From the NCBI GenBank assembly GCA_035315345.1, contig DATFYA010000174.1, positions 1-57,171 on the forward strand: a stretch of 57,171 bases of DNA, in the 5' to 3' direction. Origin of the DNA: Candidatus Methylomirabilota bacterium (GTDB taxonomy: Bacteria > Methylomirabilota > Methylomirabilia > Rokubacteriales > CSP1-6). The position numbers and the translations under genes were made by a program. Positions 55,676 to 57,171 of this stretch are shown here, piece after piece. Positions within the stretch are counted from its first letter, which is position 1; every line of letters starts with the position of its first letter. Under the pieces are notes generated by a model that searched no databases, was not told the DNA's origin, and was given only the letters and a program-made list of their open reading frames with translations.

Positions 55676-56875
55676 TCAGAAGCGGCTGGCCCGAAGGGTC
55701 TCCGGCGCGAAGCGGGCGAACGCCAGCGCCACCACGGTGAGGAGCGCCGCGGTGGCGGCCAGCGCGGCATCCGCCCCGGCGAGGTCCGCGACCAGGCCCA
55801 GCACGATGGGGCCGACCACGTAGCCCAGATCCGCGAGCATGCGGTAGGTGCTGAGTGCGGCCGCGTTCATGCCGCCCGGCGCGGTGTCGGCGGCGTAGGC
55901 CGCGGGGGCGGCCCCGCTGATGCCCATGGCCACGCTCCACGCCGCGCAGGCGACCAGATACCAGGCGTAGGTCGGCGCGAGCAGGAAGATCAGGAGCGAG
56001 AGCCCGGACAGGATGGTGGCCGGCACGATGATGATCTTCCGCCCGTAGCGGTCCACCAGCACGCCGGCCGGATAGGCCAGCACCAGGCCGACCACGCTGG
56101 CCAGGGCCAGCCCGAAGCCGATGCGCGCCGGATCCAGGGCGAGCCGATCGCGGGCCAGGATCGGGATGATGTTGAAGAGGGCGCCGGTGCGCGCGACCGC
56201 GTTCACGAACGCGATCAGGCTCACCAGGAGGAAGCCGCGGTGCGCGGCGAGCAGGCGCATCTGCGTCGCGAAGGCGGCCTCGGCCGACCCGGCCTCGCCG
56301 ATGCCGGCCGCGGGCCGCGTCTCCGGGATCGCGAGCCACGCCACCACCGAGGCGAGCATCGACGTCACCGCGTACGCGAGGAAGGGGGCGGCCAGTCCCC
56401 AGTGGGTGGCGAGCAGGCCGCCGGGCAGCGGGCCGATGCCCACCGCGAAGATGAACACGCCCTGGTAGACCGACATCATGCGGCCGCGATTGGCGGGCGT
56501 GGAGATGTCCGCCAGCACGATGAGGCCGGTGGTCAGCACGAGCGCCGCGCCCGCGCCGGCCACGAAGCGGGCGCCCACGAAGGCGGCGTAGGTGGGCGCG
56601 ACCGCGCACAGCACGTTGCCCACCGCGGAGACGAGGCCGCCCAGGGCCAGGGTGGTGCGGCGGCCGAGACGATCGGCGAGCCGGCCGGACGGCACCGCGA
56701 CCAGGAAGCGCGCCAGTCCGTAGACCGCGATGGCCAGGCCGATGGCGGATTGCGCGACGCCGAAGGAGCGCGCGTAGAGCGCGAGCGCGGGGACGATGCT
56801 GCCGAAGCCCAGCTGGTTCACCGCGATGAGCACGCACATCCACGTCAGGATGCGCACGCCCGAGGGCTCTGGCAT
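55676..56875 (-). CDS. MFS transporter, second copy
   Basis: A 399-residue major-facilitator protein with 12 hydrophobic spans. It carries the loop motif SGRLADRLGRRTTLALGGLV between spans 2 and 3 and the matching GVLVDRYGRKIIIVPATIL in the second half, typical of drug:proton antiporter-like (DHA1) exporters. It starts at ATG 56875 (MPEPSGVRILTWMCVLIAVN); a longer frame to 56944 adds arginine-rich residues and reaches into the divergent promoter area. It follows the decayed dioxygenase region on the same strand. The substrate is unknown. Confidence 0.9.
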   Translation of the reverse strand: MPEPSGVRILTWMCVLIAVNQLGFGSIVPALALYARSFGVAQSAIGLAIAVYGLARFLVAVPSGRLADRLGRRTTLALGGLVSAVGNVLCAVAPTYAAFVGARFVAGAGAALVLTTGLIVLADISTPANRGRMMSVYQGVFIFAVGIGPLPGGLLATHWGLAAPFLAYAVTSMLASVVAWLAIPETRPAAGIGEAGSAEAAFATQMRLLAAHRGFLLVSLIAFVNAVARTGALFNIIPILARDRLALDPARIGFGLALASVVGLVLAYPAGVLVDRYGRKIIIVPATILSGLSLLIFLLAPTYAWYLVACAAWSVAMGISGAAPAAYAADTAPGGMNAAALSTYRMLADLGYVVGPIVLGLVADLAGADAALAATAALLTVVALAFARFAPETLRASRF

Positions 56876-56961
56876 GTCCGCTCGGGTGTATCCCGTAATG
56901 CGATGGAGCGCAAGCCGGGCCCGGCGTATGATCGGCTCCACCACCCGAACAGGAGGCTGTC

Positions 56962-57171
56962 ATGGCCGGAGAGATCGCCAAGGGCTTCGCCGTCTTCGCG
57001 GGCGTAGCATCCGACGTCATTCGCACCTGCGCACGCGAGGCGGAGGCGCGGGGCTTCAGCTCGTTCTGGGTGAACCATCCCGGCTCGGTCGATGGTCTTG
57101 GCTCGCTCGCGCAGGCCGCGGCGGAGACGCGCCGCCTCGATCTGGGCGTGGGGGTGATCCCGCTGCACACG
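56962..57171 (+). CDS. LLM class flavin-dependent oxidoreductase, N-terminal part
   Basis: Seventy codons are present before the window ends. ATG 56962 has AGGAGG 5 bases upstream and TATGAT (56927-56932) as a possible -10 box. The sequence KGFAVFAGVASDVIRTCARE, then AEARGFSSFWVNHPG and LDLGVGVIPLHT, matches the first strands of luciferase-like barrels (residues facing the flavin in GFSSFWV and GVGVIPL). It is divergent from the MFS gene and unrelated in detail to the LLM protein at 18056-18943. Confidence 0.8.
   Translation, partial: MAGEIAKGFAVFAGVASDVIRTCAREAEARGFSSFWVNHPGSVDGLGSLAQAAAETRRLDLGVGVIPLHT

Noticed and set aside
54792-57170. A 792-codon minus-strand frame spanning the right end
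   Set aside because: It crosses the MFS gene out of frame and merely includes shards of the decayed dioxygenase.
1-57171. CRISPR arrays, tRNA or rRNA genes, prophage
   Set aside because: No regularly spaced repeats, cloverleaf-like segments, rRNA signatures or phage structural genes were seen by eye; a tRNAscan-SE or Infernal run would settle this.

Overview
The window is a gene-dense, very GC-rich (about 70%) piece of bacterial chromosome. I see no rRNA, tRNA, CRISPR array, intact transposase, phage or plasmid module. Gene content points to an uncultivated, metabolically versatile soil or subsurface heterotroph. It includes acyl-CoA and organic-acid catabolism, a full LIV-type importer, HyuAB, LLM oxidoreductases, TauD-type dioxygenases, two LigD-type repair sets and a Bpa/PafE-like proteasome activator. 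Rokubacteria/Methylomirabilota would fit, but that placement is inferred from gene content only. No stretch over 300 bases lacks a gene or gene remnant, and many neighbours overlap by 1-7 bases.

Layout. 1-7.3 kb: a partial AI-2E-family permease, DUF3500 protein, redoxin remnant, MsrB, a THI5/NMT1-like binding protein, an acyl-CoA dehydrogenase pair and a zinc alcohol dehydrogenase, ending at a REP-like palindrome. 7.4-11.6 kb: amidase, class III aminotransferase, TauD/TfdA dioxygenase and a dehydrogenase remnant. 11.6-17.5 kb: a sugar ABC importer (binding protein and two permeases, no ATPase) divergent from a GH51 arabinofuranosidase across a compact shared promoter, then a GSA-type aminotransferase. 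17.5-26.4 kb: a mostly minus-strand catabolic block with LLM oxidoreductase, second dioxygenase, Uma2 nuclease, solo molybdenum hydroxylase large subunit, class II aldolase and two amidohydrolases, plus a 49-residue basic protein and an ankyrin remnant. 26.5-32.9 kb: livK-livH-livM-livG-livF continues into a rhodanese and the Bpa/PafE homologue; a 57-residue CxxC protein with a sigma-54-like promoter faces them.

33-38.7 kb: a DNA-repair operon (PolX-like protein with a degenerate polymerase centre, an unrecognised 206-residue protein, stand-alone LigD-type polymerase, ATP-dependent ligase). The ligase runs antisense into a D-2-hydroxyacid dehydrogenase gene. 38.7-45.5 kb: HAD dehalogenase-SDR-phosphotransferase-HyuA-HyuB, almost continuously coupled. 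45.6-47.8 kb: a monooxygenase-fold protein, a cysteine-dioxygenase-like cupin and an MFS transporter divergent from the cupin over a perfect palindrome. 47.9-52.7 kb: a second repair operon, DUF72-RtcB-LigD, joining RNA and DNA ligation. 52.7-57.2 kb: a hydroxyacid dehydrogenase, a sterol-desaturase-family membrane protein, a decayed LigAB-type extradiol dioxygenase, an MFS transporter and the start of an LLM oxidoreductase.

Recurring themes are three copies of a CCCTCTCC/GGAGAGGG palindrome (one supplies the C-terminus of HyuA), four gene remnants at gene junctions, three sigma-54-like -24/-12 elements, and two non-homologous-end-joining-type ligase sets without Ku in the window. Assignments rest on reading motifs and family resemblance; no database search was run.
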